DNA of 64,000 nt, taken from the NCBI GenBank assembly GCA_964461025.1, contig CAYWSE010000006.1, forward strand, positions 1 to 64,000. Reading direction: 5' to 3'. Each line of letters starts with the position of its first letter. The stretch's first letter is position 1. A program made the translations under genes and the position numbers. The notes below the pieces were generated by a model. The model ran no database searches and was not told where the DNA came from. It was given only the letters and a program-made list of their open reading frames with translations. The DNA comes from JAHBVL01 sp964461025 (GTDB lineage Bacteria; Chloroflexota; Chloroflexia; Thermomicrobiales; UBA6265). Positions 34,243 to 44,130 of this stretch are shown piece by piece.

Positions 34243-35544
34243 TCAGCCTGCCGCAAACGCAGGCAACATCCCCTGCTCATCGAAAGGCATATCGGTGAAC
34301 TCGCCGAGCGCGGTCACTTTGCCGGTCGCTTCCAGCTCCGGCCAGAGCGCTTCCGACACCCATAGATCCTCGACGTCCTTCGTGTTCCGGATGCGGGCGA
34401 TCTTCACGCTCTCGATCCGCGTGTGCATGGCGCTGCCGATTGCCAGATAGAGCGCCTGCCGATCGTTGTCGATGACCATCGGCAACCGTCCACCGGCCGG
34501 ATACTTCGAGGTGATCACGTTCATATAGGTGAAAGTCGGATTGATCTTATCGGCCAGCTGTTTGAGAACAAAGTCGCCAAGACCGACCCCCGTCGCGTTG
34601 CCCTCGGTGTCTGGCGTCAGATCCCGAAAGATCACCCGGTGGATGTCTGGTTTGGGAATGATCTCGCTCTTAAGCAACTCGCCGGAGACGTCCCGGTTGA
34701 TCACATTCGGGTCGGCGCCGTCGCCACTGATGTCCTTGCCGATCTGGTCGACGATCAGCACGTCGATGCGCTCGCCGGGCAGCCGCCCCATCCGCTCGCG
34801 GGCGATCTTCAACAACTCGATCTCCCGCTCGTGGATTTTCGGACCAGGCATCGCTTCGATCAGACTCAGATGACTATGCCCGTTCTCGACGATCCCAATC
34901 CCGAAGTTCATGTTGGCGTGACTGATGCTGAACCGCCCCACGGCAGGAATCAGTCGGTGGAACTCCGGGAAACCGTGGCTGTGAAAGACATCGGCCCCCT
35001 TCTGCTTGCCCAGACCGATCGCGATCATCTTCATCAATCCGGACTCGATCGGTCCGTGGAAGTCGGTATGCGGCTTGATCCGGCCGACCGGAATGACGAC
35101 GTCCGCTTCATACGCGTTTTTGTCGAAGTAGACGGGAACATCATCCTCCACCGAGCCGAGCAGTACCGTCTCCATGCTCGACCGGATCGGACAACCCATC
35201 GCCTCTTCGGTGACGCCGTAATGCGCGATCAGCTCGCGCTGTCCTTCCGCCGTCGCCCCTCCATGACTTCCCATCGCCGGTACGATGAACGGCACGCCAC
35301 CACACGCCCGAACCTGGTCGACCACTGCGCGCGTGATGTCGGCGATGCGATGAATTCCTCTGCTGCCGCAGGTGATCGCTACCGACGCCCCCGGCGCAAT
35401 CGAATCCCCAATGCCCGGCTTCGCGAACTCCGTGGCCATCGCGGCCGGAATGTCTTCGATCTCCTCGCTGTTCAGCTCCTGACGCACGAGCCGCCAGCGA
35501 GGCAGTTCGCCACGCACAAATACGTTCAAACCTTCGAGTGACAT
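34243..35544 (-). CDS. LarA-like (DUF2088) nickel-pincer racemase family protein
   Basis: The 433-residue protein resembles lactate racemase LarA. The expected catalytic and cofactor residues can be placed: H94 in GSHGGATAEGQ, H159 and H163 in RIKPHTDFHGPIESG, and K172 in LMKMIAIGLGK. LarA-type enzymes use a nickel-pincer nucleotide to racemise or epimerise hydroxyacids. No larB, larC or larE maturation gene lies in this window, so cofactor supply must come from elsewhere or activity may differ. ATG 35544 is chosen because AGGAG precedes it by nine bases; the frame extends to 35595. Confidence 0.8.
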   Translation of the reverse strand: MSLEGLNVFVRGELPRWRLVRQELNSEEIEDIPAAMATEFAKPGIGDSIAPGASVAITCGSRGIHRIADITRAVVDQVRACGGVPFIVPAMGSHGGATAEGQRELIAHYGVTEEAMGCPIRSSMETVLLGSVEDDVPVYFDKNAYEADVVIPVGRIKPHTDFHGPIESGLMKMIAIGLGKQKGADVFHSHGFPEFHRLIPAVGRFSISHANMNFGIGIVENGHSHLSLIEAMPGPKIHEREIELLKIARERMGRLPGERIDVLIVDQIGKDISGDGADPNVINRDVSGELLKSEIIPKPDIHRVIFRDLTPDTEGNATGVGLGDFVLKQLADKINPTFTYMNVITSKYPAGGRLPMVIDNDRQALYLAIGSAMHTRIESVKIARIRNTKDVEDLWVSEALWPELEATGKVTALGEFTDMPFDEQGMLPAFAAG

Positions 35545-35688
35545 TGCAGTTCGCTCCTGCCCGATCTCGCGGACCGTGCCTTGATAGAAACCCATACTCG
35601 CCGCTTCAATCGGTCATGTCAACTTTGCGCCGATACCGCATATGATTCGGCGATGCGGTTTCGATGATTTCACGATGAGGAAAGACAG

Positions 35689-37026
35689 ATGGCATTGCTC
35701 GAACAACTCGACGATGTGATCCAGGAGTCAATGGAACGGTGGGAGGTCCCAGGCGTGTCCGTTGGCATCCTCTATGACGGCGCGGTCGAGTTTGCCGGTC
35801 ACGGCATCGCCAATGCCGAGACGGGAGCGCCGGTCGCGCCGGAAACGCTCTTTCAGGTTGGCTCGATCAGCAAGGTCTTTACCGCCACTCTCTTGATGAC
35901 TCTCGTCGACGAAGGCCGCATCGACGTCGAAGCGCCGATCGTCACGTATGTCCCGGAGCTCACGCTGCGAGACGCGAGCGCTCGTGGCGCGATCACGGTG
36001 CGCCATTTGTTGACGCACATGTCCGGTTTCTACGGCGACCGCTTCGACAGTCACGGCGATGGCGACGATGCCCTGGCGCGCGCCGTCGCGGCGTTTGTCG
36101 ATCTTCCCCAGCAGACCCGGCCCGGAGAGCTCTGGACGTACTGCAACGCCGGCATCGACCTCCTGGGCCGGGCGATCGAAAACATGCTTGGCATTCCCTT
36201 CGAGCAGGCGATGAAAGAACGTCTCTTCGATCCACTCGGACTCGAACGCTCCACCTACTTCGCCAGCGAAGCGATCATGCACTCGGTAGCCGTCGGGCAC
36301 GCCGGCGGCGGGGGAGAACCGGTGCGAACGGTTGCGCCATGGCCGGTGCCTCGCCGTACACATCCCGCCGGCGGGGTCGTCTCCAATGTCCTCGAGCTTC
36401 TGCGCTTTGCCGGCTGTCACATGAACGACGGCGAACTGGGCGGTGTGCGCGTCATCTCCGCCGATGCCGCCCGTGCTATGCGCACGATACAGACGCCCGC
36501 CGACTTTGGAAGGAGCTGGGGTTTCGGCTGGCTTATGCGGTCTGTCGGCGACACGCACACCGTTGAACACGGCGGCGCCACCAACGGCTTCACGGCCCGG
36601 CTTCTGACTGTTCCTGAGCGGAAATTCGCGGTCGCCATTCTGACAAATCACGACAATGGTGGCGCGGTGCATGGCGCCATCGCGAACGCGGCATTGAGCC
36701 GGCTGCTGTCTCTCGACACTCCGGCCCCGGCCACGATCGAGCTCGATCGCGAAGCGCTGTCGCGATTGCAGGGGCATTTTCATCACGGTCTCGCCGACAT
36801 CACCTTCCGTCTGGAAGGCGACGACCTCATCATGCACCGTGTCGACCACGAGCCCTTCCGCGACGAGGAGGACGTTCACGCTCCGGCAAGAGCTGTGCCA
36901 ATCTCGGCGACCGAGGTCATCATCGCCGAGGGCCTCTACGAAGGCGCGGTGGCCGAGTTCTTCTGGAATGCGGACGGTTCACCGCGCTTCATCCGTATGG
37001 GAGGCCGGCTCGGTCATCCCAGGTAG
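35689..37026 (+). CDS. Serine hydrolase (class C beta-lactamase-like)
   Basis: The 445-residue protein has the beta-lactamase/penicillin-binding fold with S59-x-x-K62 in GSISKVFTATLL, the YxN motif in ELWTYCNAG, and a late HGG (VEHGGATNGF) that replaces KTG, as in class C-like esterases and peptidases. No signal peptide is seen, which argues for a cytoplasmic esterase or peptidase rather than a secreted lactamase. A C-terminal lipocalin-like tail of about 100 residues follows. GAGGAAAG precedes ATG 35689. Confidence 0.87.
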   Translation: MALLEQLDDVIQESMERWEVPGVSVGILYDGAVEFAGHGIANAETGAPVAPETLFQVGSISKVFTATLLMTLVDEGRIDVEAPIVTYVPELTLRDASARGAITVRHLLTHMSGFYGDRFDSHGDGDDALARAVAAFVDLPQQTRPGELWTYCNAGIDLLGRAIENMLGIPFEQAMKERLFDPLGLERSTYFASEAIMHSVAVGHAGGGGEPVRTVAPWPVPRRTHPAGGVVSNVLELLRFAGCHMNDGELGGVRVISADAARAMRTIQTPADFGRSWGFGWLMRSVGDTHTVEHGGATNGFTARLLTVPERKFAVAILTNHDNGGAVHGAIANAALSRLLSLDTPAPATIELDREALSRLQGHFHHGLADITFRLEGDDLIMHRVDHEPFRDEEDVHAPARAVPISATEVIIAEGLYEGAVAEFFWNADGSPRFIRMGGRLGHPR

Positions 37027-37121
37027 GCGAACCGGCACAAGCAGGGCGGCTCGATCCTGCGGCAGTTTTCCGCCCGGCCGCCGTTCCGGTGGTTGGTCTG
37101 CTGTCCTGCCGTCGCCGGAGA

Positions 37122-38768
37122 CTATGGTTCGGGGGCCTCGGTCGTTGTCGCAGGATCTGGCGGAAACGTGGTCATCTCCGGCTCGCTTGTGGTCGTCGAG
37201 GTTGTCGGACTGGTTACGTTCGTTTCAACGGCCGGAATGGCCTCGGGTTCACCGGCGCACATGGCGTCATAAACGCAATCGGCGAAAAGCGCTGGCGCCG
37301 TCGGATAGATTCTGCTGCAGTTGGTGATGATCTGCGCCAGGATGTTTGGCGGGGCCGGAGTGACTCCTTCCGAACAATCCCAACTCTCCCAACAGGCTGA
37401 TGCAAGTACGCATTCTGCGAACGCTTCGTCATCTGTTGGGAAGTTCTCCCGGCATATACCCTTGATTGCTTCGAACACCGAAGCCAGAGGCAGTTCGCTT
37501 GCGCCAGGACAAACCCATGCTGGGGGTGATGTAGTGGTCGTGGGCTGTTCGGTCGTGGTCGTCGGCGCTTCGCAGGGCTGATTCGCGTCCTGGCAAGCTC
37601 CATTGCAGCAGATCATTCCGCTCTCGCAACAGCCCTCGGACCCCGGACAACAAATGGGAAGAGTGCTCGGACAACAATGAGACCCAACACCGCAGCATAT
37701 GGCCTCGGGATATGGGCAGCACCCCCATTGACCCGCACTGAGAGGACAGCACGTTTCTAATCCGCCACAGGTACCCGCCGGGCAGGTTGAACCGGCACAC
37801 GAACTGCCCGAAGCCGGTTCGCATCGACCGTCACAGCAGATATGGTCTGGAGACACGCCACACTGGGCCTCGTTCGCATCGGTGTCGGCAACGCATTCAT
37901 GACTGCCGTCGCAAACCTGACAATCAGGGCAGTCTCCCGTGCCGCCCTGTGCTACGGCTACGCAGGTGTTGGCGATGCATGCCCAGCACGCTTCATTGCC
38001 GCTTGCTGTTAGCTGCGGACAATCCGGGTTATTGCAGCATTGATACGCGGGATCAATGCACGTTGGCGTACCGAGACCTTCATTCCGGCACACGACTCGG
38101 CCTGCAGGACAGCAAGTGAGACCCGGTCTGGCAGGTTGCGGCGCGCTGGTCGGTGAAATCGGTTCGAAAACGAACGTCGACGATGGATCGAAGCAGGCGC
38201 CGTCGCAGCATCGATCGTCGCAGGTGAGGTGAGTGGGACAGCACACTTCTTCCTGGACAAACGGACCCTCCGGGAAAACGCGGGTAAGGCAGGTATGGGT
38301 GGCGTTGCAGCACTCTCTGTCGCAGCACTGCTCCGAAGTAGGGCAGCACTCCAAACCGCATGGAAACGATCCGTGGCCATCCTGCCCATCACAGCAAAAG
38401 TCCGCGTTGCCTGAACGAGCGCACGTCCCCGCAGAGCAGCAAACCAGGCCTCCCGTGCATACAACATCACCAGGCACATCGCAGCATGTACCGTCGCGTC
38501 TGCACGCGTCTTCGGGACAGCAGGTGGAACCGCACGCCGACTCGCCAGGTGGGCAGGTGGTCGTCGTCGGGATTGTGGGCTTGGCCGGCGGTGGAACCGT
38601 TGGTCGTGTCGAAATCGATCGCGCATCGACCCCTGGGGTCGGCAGGATGCCACCGGCCGACGCTCCGCCAAGTCCAATCAAACCCTTGAGGAGGCTGCGC
38701 CGAGATGCACGAGTGGCGAACGAGCGCACAAACCAGTCGAACTGCTGGCCGTCCAAGTTCAGTACCAC
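37122..38768 (-). CDS. Tat-exported cysteine-rich protein
   Basis: The 548-residue protein has 72 cysteines by my count, about 19 of them as CC pairs, spaced as in granulin-like repeats (for example CCPTSEQCCDRECCN and CCESGMICCNGACQ). The N-terminus has a twin-arginine signal (RASRRSLLKGLIGLGGASAG), which would export it folded, after disulfide or metal loading. Thr/Pro-rich linkers stand before (TPGVDARSISTRPT) and after the Cys core, and a C-terminal segment with six more cysteines follows. The role is unknown; it may bind to the cell surface or metals. GTG 38768 is the given start, but TTG a few codons later fits the GGAAGG site better. Confidence 0.75.
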   Translation of the reverse strand: MVLNLDGQQFDWFVRSFATRASRRSLLKGLIGLGGASAGGILPTPGVDARSISTRPTVPPPAKPTIPTTTTCPPGESACGSTCCPEDACRRDGTCCDVPGDVVCTGGLVCCSAGTCARSGNADFCCDGQDGHGSFPCGLECCPTSEQCCDRECCNATHTCLTRVFPEGPFVQEEVCCPTHLTCDDRCCDGACFDPSSTFVFEPISPTSAPQPARPGLTCCPAGRVVCRNEGLGTPTCIDPAYQCCNNPDCPQLTASGNEACWACIANTCVAVAQGGTGDCPDCQVCDGSHECVADTDANEAQCGVSPDHICCDGRCEPASGSSCAGSTCPAGTCGGLETCCPLSAGQWGCCPYPEAICCGVGSHCCPSTLPICCPGSEGCCESGMICCNGACQDANQPCEAPTTTTEQPTTTTSPPAWVCPGASELPLASVFEAIKGICRENFPTDDEAFAECVLASACWESWDCSEGVTPAPPNILAQIITNCSRIYPTAPALFADCVYDAMCAGEPEAIPAVETNVTSPTTSTTTSEPEMTTFPPDPATTTEAPEP

Positions 38769-39005
38769 CTTCCCGAAATGCGATGGAAGTACGAGTGCGT
38801 GCTGATGATTATGTCGCTATGGGCGATTCTGGTCAACCTGAGAGGCGATCAGCGAGGAATGTCTCCGCTACTCCATGTCGCCCGGGTAGTGGAGGACATT
38901 CGCGTCCGTCGCACAGCTATCCCCACGCTCATCACATGAGATCGGGTGTCTCGTCCCTGGGACGAGATCTCAGAGCATCAGCGGTGTGCACCAGTCAACG
39001 ACGCG

Positions 39006-40289
39006 TTAGTCTCCAGGTTCGGCCGAGGCCTCTTCGTCGGCCGCAGGCCGTTCGAGAATCACCTCCGGATCCTTGATCACGTCCCGCGCATCGAGGGGCG
39101 TTCCGAAAACAACCTCGACCACACCGTGATCCTCCATTGCCTGTGCCGATACCGGTGGAACATTCTGTTGCCCTGTCGCCACCAGCGCCAGCCGTTGAAT
39201 CACTTCATGCGCTCGGCCGTCCCAGATGAGTCCCTCCGAAAGGGCCGCCAGCACTCGTGGCTGGCCCGGCGTGAAGATCACGCCGACATCGTGTACCGCG
39301 TGGATGAGATTGCCGGGTTTGTGCGCGGTGCTGAATCGCGAGTCGAGAAGCACCGGTATGCGGTCGTCGATCTCCTGAAACCGCAAAATCGAGAGGATTT
39401 GTTCGCTGACGTATGGACTGACAACCGTGCCCTGTATCAGACCGAGCTGATAAGCGGCCATATCGCGCGCGGTGGTCAGATTCACTGGACCGGTCGCTTC
39501 GAAATTCTCCTCGATGAACGCCCGGGCGACAGCGGCTTCTGCGTCGGTGCTGTCCTCGCCGGGTGTGGGTGGCCAGAGCGACGTCGTTGCGGGGTCGACA
39601 TAAAAGTATGTCTGAGCCATGCCCGATTCCCGAGCCGTTTGCGTCAGCGATTCCCAGTTGGTGAAGCCAAGCAGAATCCGGGCCGAGACATTGCTCGAGT
39701 AGTCGCCGACGTAGTAGAGCAACTCCCGGATCGTGGCAGTGCTTCCGATGTCCGCTGCTGTGAAGAATGTGTCCCCGTCGTCTCCCTCGACAAACAGTTC
39801 CGGAGCCAGATAGATCTCCTGATCGAGAGAAATTTCGCCCCGCTCAACGCGCTTCAATATGTCGGCCATGACGATCAGCTTGTAGAGACTGGCCGTGATG
39901 AAGGGAATCGTCGAGTTGCGCGAGTAGAGCACCTGGCCCTCGTCGTCCAGAATGACAACGCCGAAAACGCCGTCTTCCTGGTCGATCAGACCGTCGGCGA
40001 TACTCCGCATCTCCGGAGGCCATTCGTCGGTATAGGGAATCGGCGTTTGGGTTGGCTCCGGCGTATTCGTCGCGGTTGGCATCGGCGTCGGCGAAACGCC
40101 AATCGAGAGCGGGGTCTGAACCTCTGATGTGGGAGAAAATTGCTGGGAGACTTCACCGCCTCGTTGCGAACCCATTCCCGCTGATCCACACCCCGAAAGC
40201 ACCAAAATGCACAGCGCTATGAGCGCCATGCCTCTGTTTCTGGAGGCATGAACCGAGCGAATCTGAATTCGTTGGTGCGAGCGAATCAT
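39006..40289 (-). CDS. Lipoprotein with class A beta-lactamase-like serine hydrolase domain
   Basis: The protein (about 427 aa) has a lipoprotein signal ending in LVLSGC, a Pro/Thr-rich linker, and a serine hydrolase domain of the class A beta-lactamase type. Motifs are SLYK (in TASLYKLIVM), SSN in place of SDN (DYSSNVSARI) and HKPGN in place of KTG. It would be anchored on the outer face of the membrane. Activity on beta-lactams or on peptidoglycan peptides is not certain given the altered second and third motifs. The start is chosen at ATG 40289 (MIRSHQ); ATG 40229 just before the hydrophobic core is an alternative. Confidence 0.78.
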   Translation of the reverse strand: MIRSHQRIQIRSVHASRNRGMALIALCILVLSGCGSAGMGSQRGGEVSQQFSPTSEVQTPLSIGVSPTPMPTATNTPEPTQTPIPYTDEWPPEMRSIADGLIDQEDGVFGVVILDDEGQVLYSRNSTIPFITASLYKLIVMADILKRVERGEISLDQEIYLAPELFVEGDDGDTFFTAADIGSTATIRELLYYVGDYSSNVSARILLGFTNWESLTQTARESGMAQTYFYVDPATTSLWPPTPGEDSTDAEAAVARAFIEENFEATGPVNLTTARDMAAYQLGLIQGTVVSPYVSEQILSILRFQEIDDRIPVLLDSRFSTAHKPGNLIHAVHDVGVIFTPGQPRVLAALSEGLIWDGRAHEVIQRLALVATGQQNVPPVSAQAMEDHGVVEVVFGTPLDARDVIKDPEVILERPAADEEASAEPGD

Positions 40290-40495
40290 GCTACTTTCGG
40301 ACGCAATAAAACTCTGATTTGGCGATCCCACCACTATCGCCATGAAGCACTCTGCAACGTGTCGGTACGGCCGTTTCCGGCAAGGCCCTCAGTGCCTGCG
40401 GTGTTCGCCAGGCGAAACGCGGCAAGGGTACCACTTCGACCAGCGCCGCCCGCGGCAAAACCGCCCAGCAAACTCCCAGCTTCTCGGATCAAGTC

Positions 40496-41266
40496 TCAAT
40501 TGAAATACGAATCGCAGGCCTTGTTGTTTCCGTCAGGGTCGAGGTCCGACCGCATCTCCGGAAACATCTCCATGAAGTCCTGCGCTTCGTCCTTCGTATT
40601 GAAGAAGGAACAGACCAGGTTCTCGTCCGAATCGCTGATGGGCGTCTTCGTCCGATCGATCGGCGCCGAATCCGGAATGTCGTCATCCTCGAGATCGGGA
40701 TCGAGACTCACGGACGCGTCGCAAGCCGTCCACATGCCGCGACCTTCCTTGATCGCCCGTCTCTCGGCATCATCGAGCCGGTCCTGATACGCAAGGTTTG
40801 GTGGATAGTCCCGCGCCACGGCGAATCCTTCTTCCACCAGTTGTTCATTCAAAAAGATGACTTCATGATCGTCCGTTCCAGAGACATACCAGACGTAGCG
40901 CAGCAATCGGTCGTTCGGATCGACCGGATTGACATCGCGCACGACCCAGATTTCGTCCGCCGACAGGAGCAGGCTTTCCGTGCGGTTGGTCGCATTCGTG
41001 CCGTAACACTCAGGTTCGTTGCCGTAGGCATAGCTCGTTTCGGGCGTGTCGATCCCGATCAGCCGGATGCGGTCCCTGTCGATGCCTGGACCAAGATCGT
41101 AGTCGACGTCAAATGTGTCGCCGTCGATGACCGCGATGAACTCGACCTGCACGGCGCCTTCGGGAATCTCTTCCTCCTCCTTGTCGCTTTGCGCTGCTGC
41201 CACGCCGGTTGCCAACAGCGACACAGACAGTGCCAGGAGAAGAAGGAGTCTGATTGCGCGAGTCAC
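40496..41266 (-). CDS. Secreted thermonuclease-family protein with excalibur-like tail
   Basis: The 256-residue protein has a signal peptide (TRAIRLLLLLALSVSLL, ending near VAAAQS). A staphylococcal-nuclease-like domain follows, with R68 and E76 in RIRLIGIDTPETSYA and R120 in NDRLLRYVWYV, equivalent to the catalytic R35, E43 and R87. The C-terminal DLDPDGNNKACDSYF resembles the excalibur calcium-binding motif, a combination often found in secreted nucleases. It would cut extracellular DNA or RNA. GTG 41266 is chosen because GGTGGAG stands five bases before. Confidence 0.85.
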   Translation of the reverse strand: MTRAIRLLLLLALSVSLLATGVAAAQSDKEEEEIPEGAVQVEFIAVIDGDTFDVDYDLGPGIDRDRIRLIGIDTPETSYAYGNEPECYGTNATNRTESLLLSADEIWVVRDVNPVDPNDRLLRYVWYVSGTDDHEVIFLNEQLVEEGFAVARDYPPNLAYQDRLDDAERRAIKEGRGMWTACDASVSLDPDLEDDDIPDSAPIDRTKTPISDSDENLVCSFFNTKDEAQDFMEMFPEMRSDLDPDGNNKACDSYFN

Positions 41267-41577
41267 GATTGCTCCACCACCTCGATAACCATTGATCGTG
41301 TCAGCCGGTAAGAATACTCGCTCGATTGACATCCTCGATGTACTGAAGAAGACGCAGCAGTGGCGCCTTGTCCCGCAGGTGGCGAGATGCAACACACACG
41401 CGGGCCGTAGCGGCGGCGCCTTGTGCCCGCCGGTGGCGATGCGGTACGGAGCGAACGTAGAGAGCGACGTGCCGCTGAGCCACAACTGCGCGCCGCAAAG
41501 CACCATCGTGCCCTCGATGCTGCGCTACGATTCCTGCCACAAAACCGATTCCTTCTTACTCACAAGGAGTTTCCTCG
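41267..41577. other. Gene-free region with an imperfect direct repeat
   Basis: This 311 bp space between two divergent genes holds two copies of a GGCGCCTTGT-CCCGC-GGTGGCGATGC-like unit at 41361-41390 and 41414-41442. I see no credible frame and no known riboswitch, although a folate enzyme gene follows. AAGGAG near 41563 is the ribosome site of fhs. Confidence 0.6.
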
Positions 41578-43266
41578 ATGTCGGCACAGGTTACGGATCC
41601 GCAGCCCTTCGATCCGCGACCGATTGCTGACGTCGCCGCCGACATTGGTCTGACTGACGACGACCTCATCTCCTACGGCAACAACATCGCCAAGATTCGT
41701 CTCGACCGCCCGGTGCGCGTTTCAGGCAAGCGCGGCAAGTACGTCGTCGTCACCTCGATCTCCCCCACGCCCTTCGGCGAAGGCAAAACGACGATGTCGA
41801 TCGGTCTCGCCCAGGGCGCCTGGAAAGCCGGCGTCCGCTCGATTGCCGCGCTCAGACAACCCTCACTTGGCCCCTCATTCGGCATCAAGGGCGGAGGCGC
41901 CGGCGGCGGCCTTTCGACCCTCGTCCCCGCCAGCGACATCAACATGCACTTTACCGGCGATGCTCATGCCGTCACGGCCGCGCACAACGCCTGCTCCGCT
42001 TTTCTAGACAACCATCTCCACCATGGCAACGAGCTGGACATCGACCCGGCCTCGATCATCTGGCCGCGGGTGATCGACATGAACGATCGCGCGCTGCGTT
42101 CGGTGACGGTCGGCCAGGGACCGAAAGACGGACCCGAACGACAGAGCATCTTCGAAATCACCGCCGCGTCAGAGGTGATGTCAATTCTCTCTGTCTCCAC
42201 CTCCTGGCAGGATTTGCGCGATCGCCTCGCCGCGATCGTCGTTGCGGACAATCGACATGGTCGACCAGTCACCGCCGGCGATCTCCAGATTGCCGGCGGC
42301 ATGGCCGCGCTGATGCGGGACGCGCTGCAACCGAATCTCGTCCAGACCCGCGAAGGAACCCCCGCCCTCCTGCACAGTGGGCCGTTCGGCAACGTCGCGC
42401 TCGGCAACTCGTCGATCATCGCCGACCAGATCGCGCTGCACCATGCCGACATGGTTATCACCGAAGCTGGTTTTGGCACTGATCTCGGTTTTGAGAAGTT
42501 CTGCAATGTCAAATGCCGGATGAGTGGGTTGACGCCCGGCGCGGCGGTCATCGTCGTCACGATCCGCAGCCTGAAAGCACATTCCGGCCGGTTCACTGTG
42601 AAGCCGGGCAAACCGCTCGACCCCGGTCTCGAGCGAGAAGATCTGGAGGCGTTGGAGCTCGGACTGCCAAATCTGGTCAAGCACATCGAAAACGTCCGCT
42701 GGTATGGCATTCCCGCGGTCGTCGCGATCAATTCCTGGCCGAACGACACGCATCGCGAGATCGACAGGGTCTCGGAGGCCGCCCGTGCCGCCGGAGCTGA
42801 TATGACCGTTGTGGCTGACGTTTTCGACCGGGGCGGCAATGGCGCCATCGACCTGGCCATCGCCGTTTTGGCAGCGTGCGATCAATCGACAGCATTCCGC
42901 TTTGCCTACGAGCTCGACCAGCCGGTTCAGCACAAGATCGAGCAGATCGCAGGCATCATGTATGGAGCGGACGGTGTCGATTACGAACCGGCTGCGCTCG
43001 ATGCCATTGCGCGCTTCGAAGCGAATGGCTTCGGCGCGTTGCCGATCTGCATGGCAAAGACTCAGTACTCACTTTCCGGCGATCCCAAGCTCCTGGCCAG
43101 ACCAGAAGGCTTCCGATTGACGATTCGCGACGTGAAACTCTACGCCGGCGCAGGTTATCTGGTGCCGATCACGGGGAACATCATGCTCATGCCCGGACTG
43201 GGACGAAATCCCTCCGGCTTCGGCATCGACCTCTTGCCCGACGGCACGATCGTCGGGCTCTCCTGA
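41578..43266 (+). CDS. fhs: Formate--tetrahydrofolate ligase
   Basis: The 562-residue enzyme makes 10-formyl-THF from formate, ATP and THF. The ATP-binding motif SISPTPFGEGKTTMSIGLAQ occurs around residues 60-79, and KGGGAGGGLSTLVPASDIN and the late GYLVPITGNIMLMPGLGR are typical of the family. Length matches. It has its own ribosome site and no co-directional neighbour close by. The enzyme can feed one-carbon units to purine synthesis or run backwards; there is no other Wood-Ljungdahl gene here. Confidence 0.95.
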   Translation: MSAQVTDPQPFDPRPIADVAADIGLTDDDLISYGNNIAKIRLDRPVRVSGKRGKYVVVTSISPTPFGEGKTTMSIGLAQGAWKAGVRSIAALRQPSLGPSFGIKGGGAGGGLSTLVPASDINMHFTGDAHAVTAAHNACSAFLDNHLHHGNELDIDPASIIWPRVIDMNDRALRSVTVGQGPKDGPERQSIFEITAASEVMSILSVSTSWQDLRDRLAAIVVADNRHGRPVTAGDLQIAGGMAALMRDALQPNLVQTREGTPALLHSGPFGNVALGNSSIIADQIALHHADMVITEAGFGTDLGFEKFCNVKCRMSGLTPGAAVIVVTIRSLKAHSGRFTVKPGKPLDPGLEREDLEALELGLPNLVKHIENVRWYGIPAVVAINSWPNDTHREIDRVSEAARAAGADMTVVADVFDRGGNGAIDLAIAVLAACDQSTAFRFAYELDQPVQHKIEQIAGIMYGADGVDYEPAALDAIARFEANGFGALPICMAKTQYSLSGDPKLLARPEGFRLTIRDVKLYAGAGYLVPITGNIMLMPGLGRNPSGFGIDLLPDGTIVGLS

Positions 43267-43616
43267 GCCGCAGAGTTGTCACCAAGAGCGCGGATCAAGA
43301 GTCTCGTCAATAAACGAAGCACCATCATTCCGTGCTTCTCGAGAAATCTCCCGCCGCAACGGGAGGCCACCTCCGGCCAAGGTCGAATGTGGAGCAGGAC
43401 GATGCTACCGCCGGTCGATCCACGACCCCGTTCGCGCCGTTCTTCAACCTTTGGACCGTGACAGCAATGCCTCTCCGGTCTTAAGATGATCCCGGATGAG
43501 CGCCGTCGCGCATTGCCGCTGCCGGACACATTCCTGTGAGACCGTATGGCGAGCTCGTTCGCCTTGGTTGCAATCGAATGACTGCCCTGGGCAGTCTGGA
43601 TAGAGGAGAAATGCGT
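43267..43616. other. Gene-free region with hairpin and dispersed repeat
   Basis: GAAGCAC (43316-43322) pairs with GTGCTTC (43332-43338) about 50 bp behind fhs. The sequence directly after (to about 43376) is one copy of the dispersed repeat with core ATCTCCCGCCGCA seen also near 17190 and 50070. The remaining part upstream of the DUF1269 gene shows no credible frame. Confidence 0.6.
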
Positions 43617-44111
43617 ATGGCGTCGTTGACAGCATGGAAAATGGATACCGTTGATGGTGCAGAGAGATTGCTGACGGTCCTGAGGGACGTGGAGAAGCAG
43701 CAACTTCTGAACATTCAGGATGGCGCCATCGTCAAGTGGGAAGAGGGCAAGAAGAAGCCAAAGACCGAGCAGCTGGTCGGTACAACCGGCGCAGGCGCCC
43801 TCGGCGGCGCATTCTGGGGCATGCTGTTTGGTTTGATCTTCCTGGTGCCCTTCCTCGGCATGGCCATCGGTGCGGCTATGGGCGCACTCGCTGGCCACTT
43901 CACCGACTATGGCATTGACGACAAATTCATCGACACCGTCAAAGCGGAAGTGACCCAGGGCACCTCGGCACTTTTCCTCCTCTCTGAGAGCACAGCGCCC
44001 GATCGCGTCATCGACGCCGTCAAAGCCGCAGGACTCGACCCCACGCTCATCGCCAGCAACCTGACCAAAGATCAGGAAGCCCAACTCCGCAACGACTTCG
44101 GCGACGAATAA
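43617..44111 (+). CDS. DUF1269 family membrane-associated protein
   Basis: The 164-residue protein matches DUF1269 in length and layout. It has an N-terminal alpha/beta part (MDTVDGAERLLTVLRDVEKQ, IQDGAIVKWEEGKKKP), a Gly-zipper-like hydrophobic helix (GALGGAFWGMLFGLIFLV and GMAIGAAMGALAGHF), and a C-terminal TSALFLL...DRVIDAVKAAG part. Family function is unknown; stress association has been suggested for relatives. ATG 43617 is chosen because GAGGAG (43603-43608) stands eight bases before; ATG 43611 is too near. Confidence 0.88.
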   Translation: MASLTAWKMDTVDGAERLLTVLRDVEKQQLLNIQDGAIVKWEEGKKKPKTEQLVGTTGAGALGGAFWGMLFGLIFLVPFLGMAIGAAMGALAGHFTDYGIDDKFIDTVKAEVTQGTSALFLLSESTAPDRVIDAVKAAGLDPTLIASNLTKDQEAQLRNDFGDE

Positions 44112-44130
44112 CCAAAAGGCAATTGAACCA

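Noticed and set aside
41267..41577. Possible folate-responsive riboswitch before fhs
   Set aside because: The sequence does not match the known tetrahydrofolate aptamer core and consists partly of a direct repeat related to other intergenic repeats.
41578..43266. Link between formate-THF ligase and the hydrogenase as a formate system
   Set aside because: The genes are 32 kb apart and no formate dehydrogenase or other C1-pathway gene is present.
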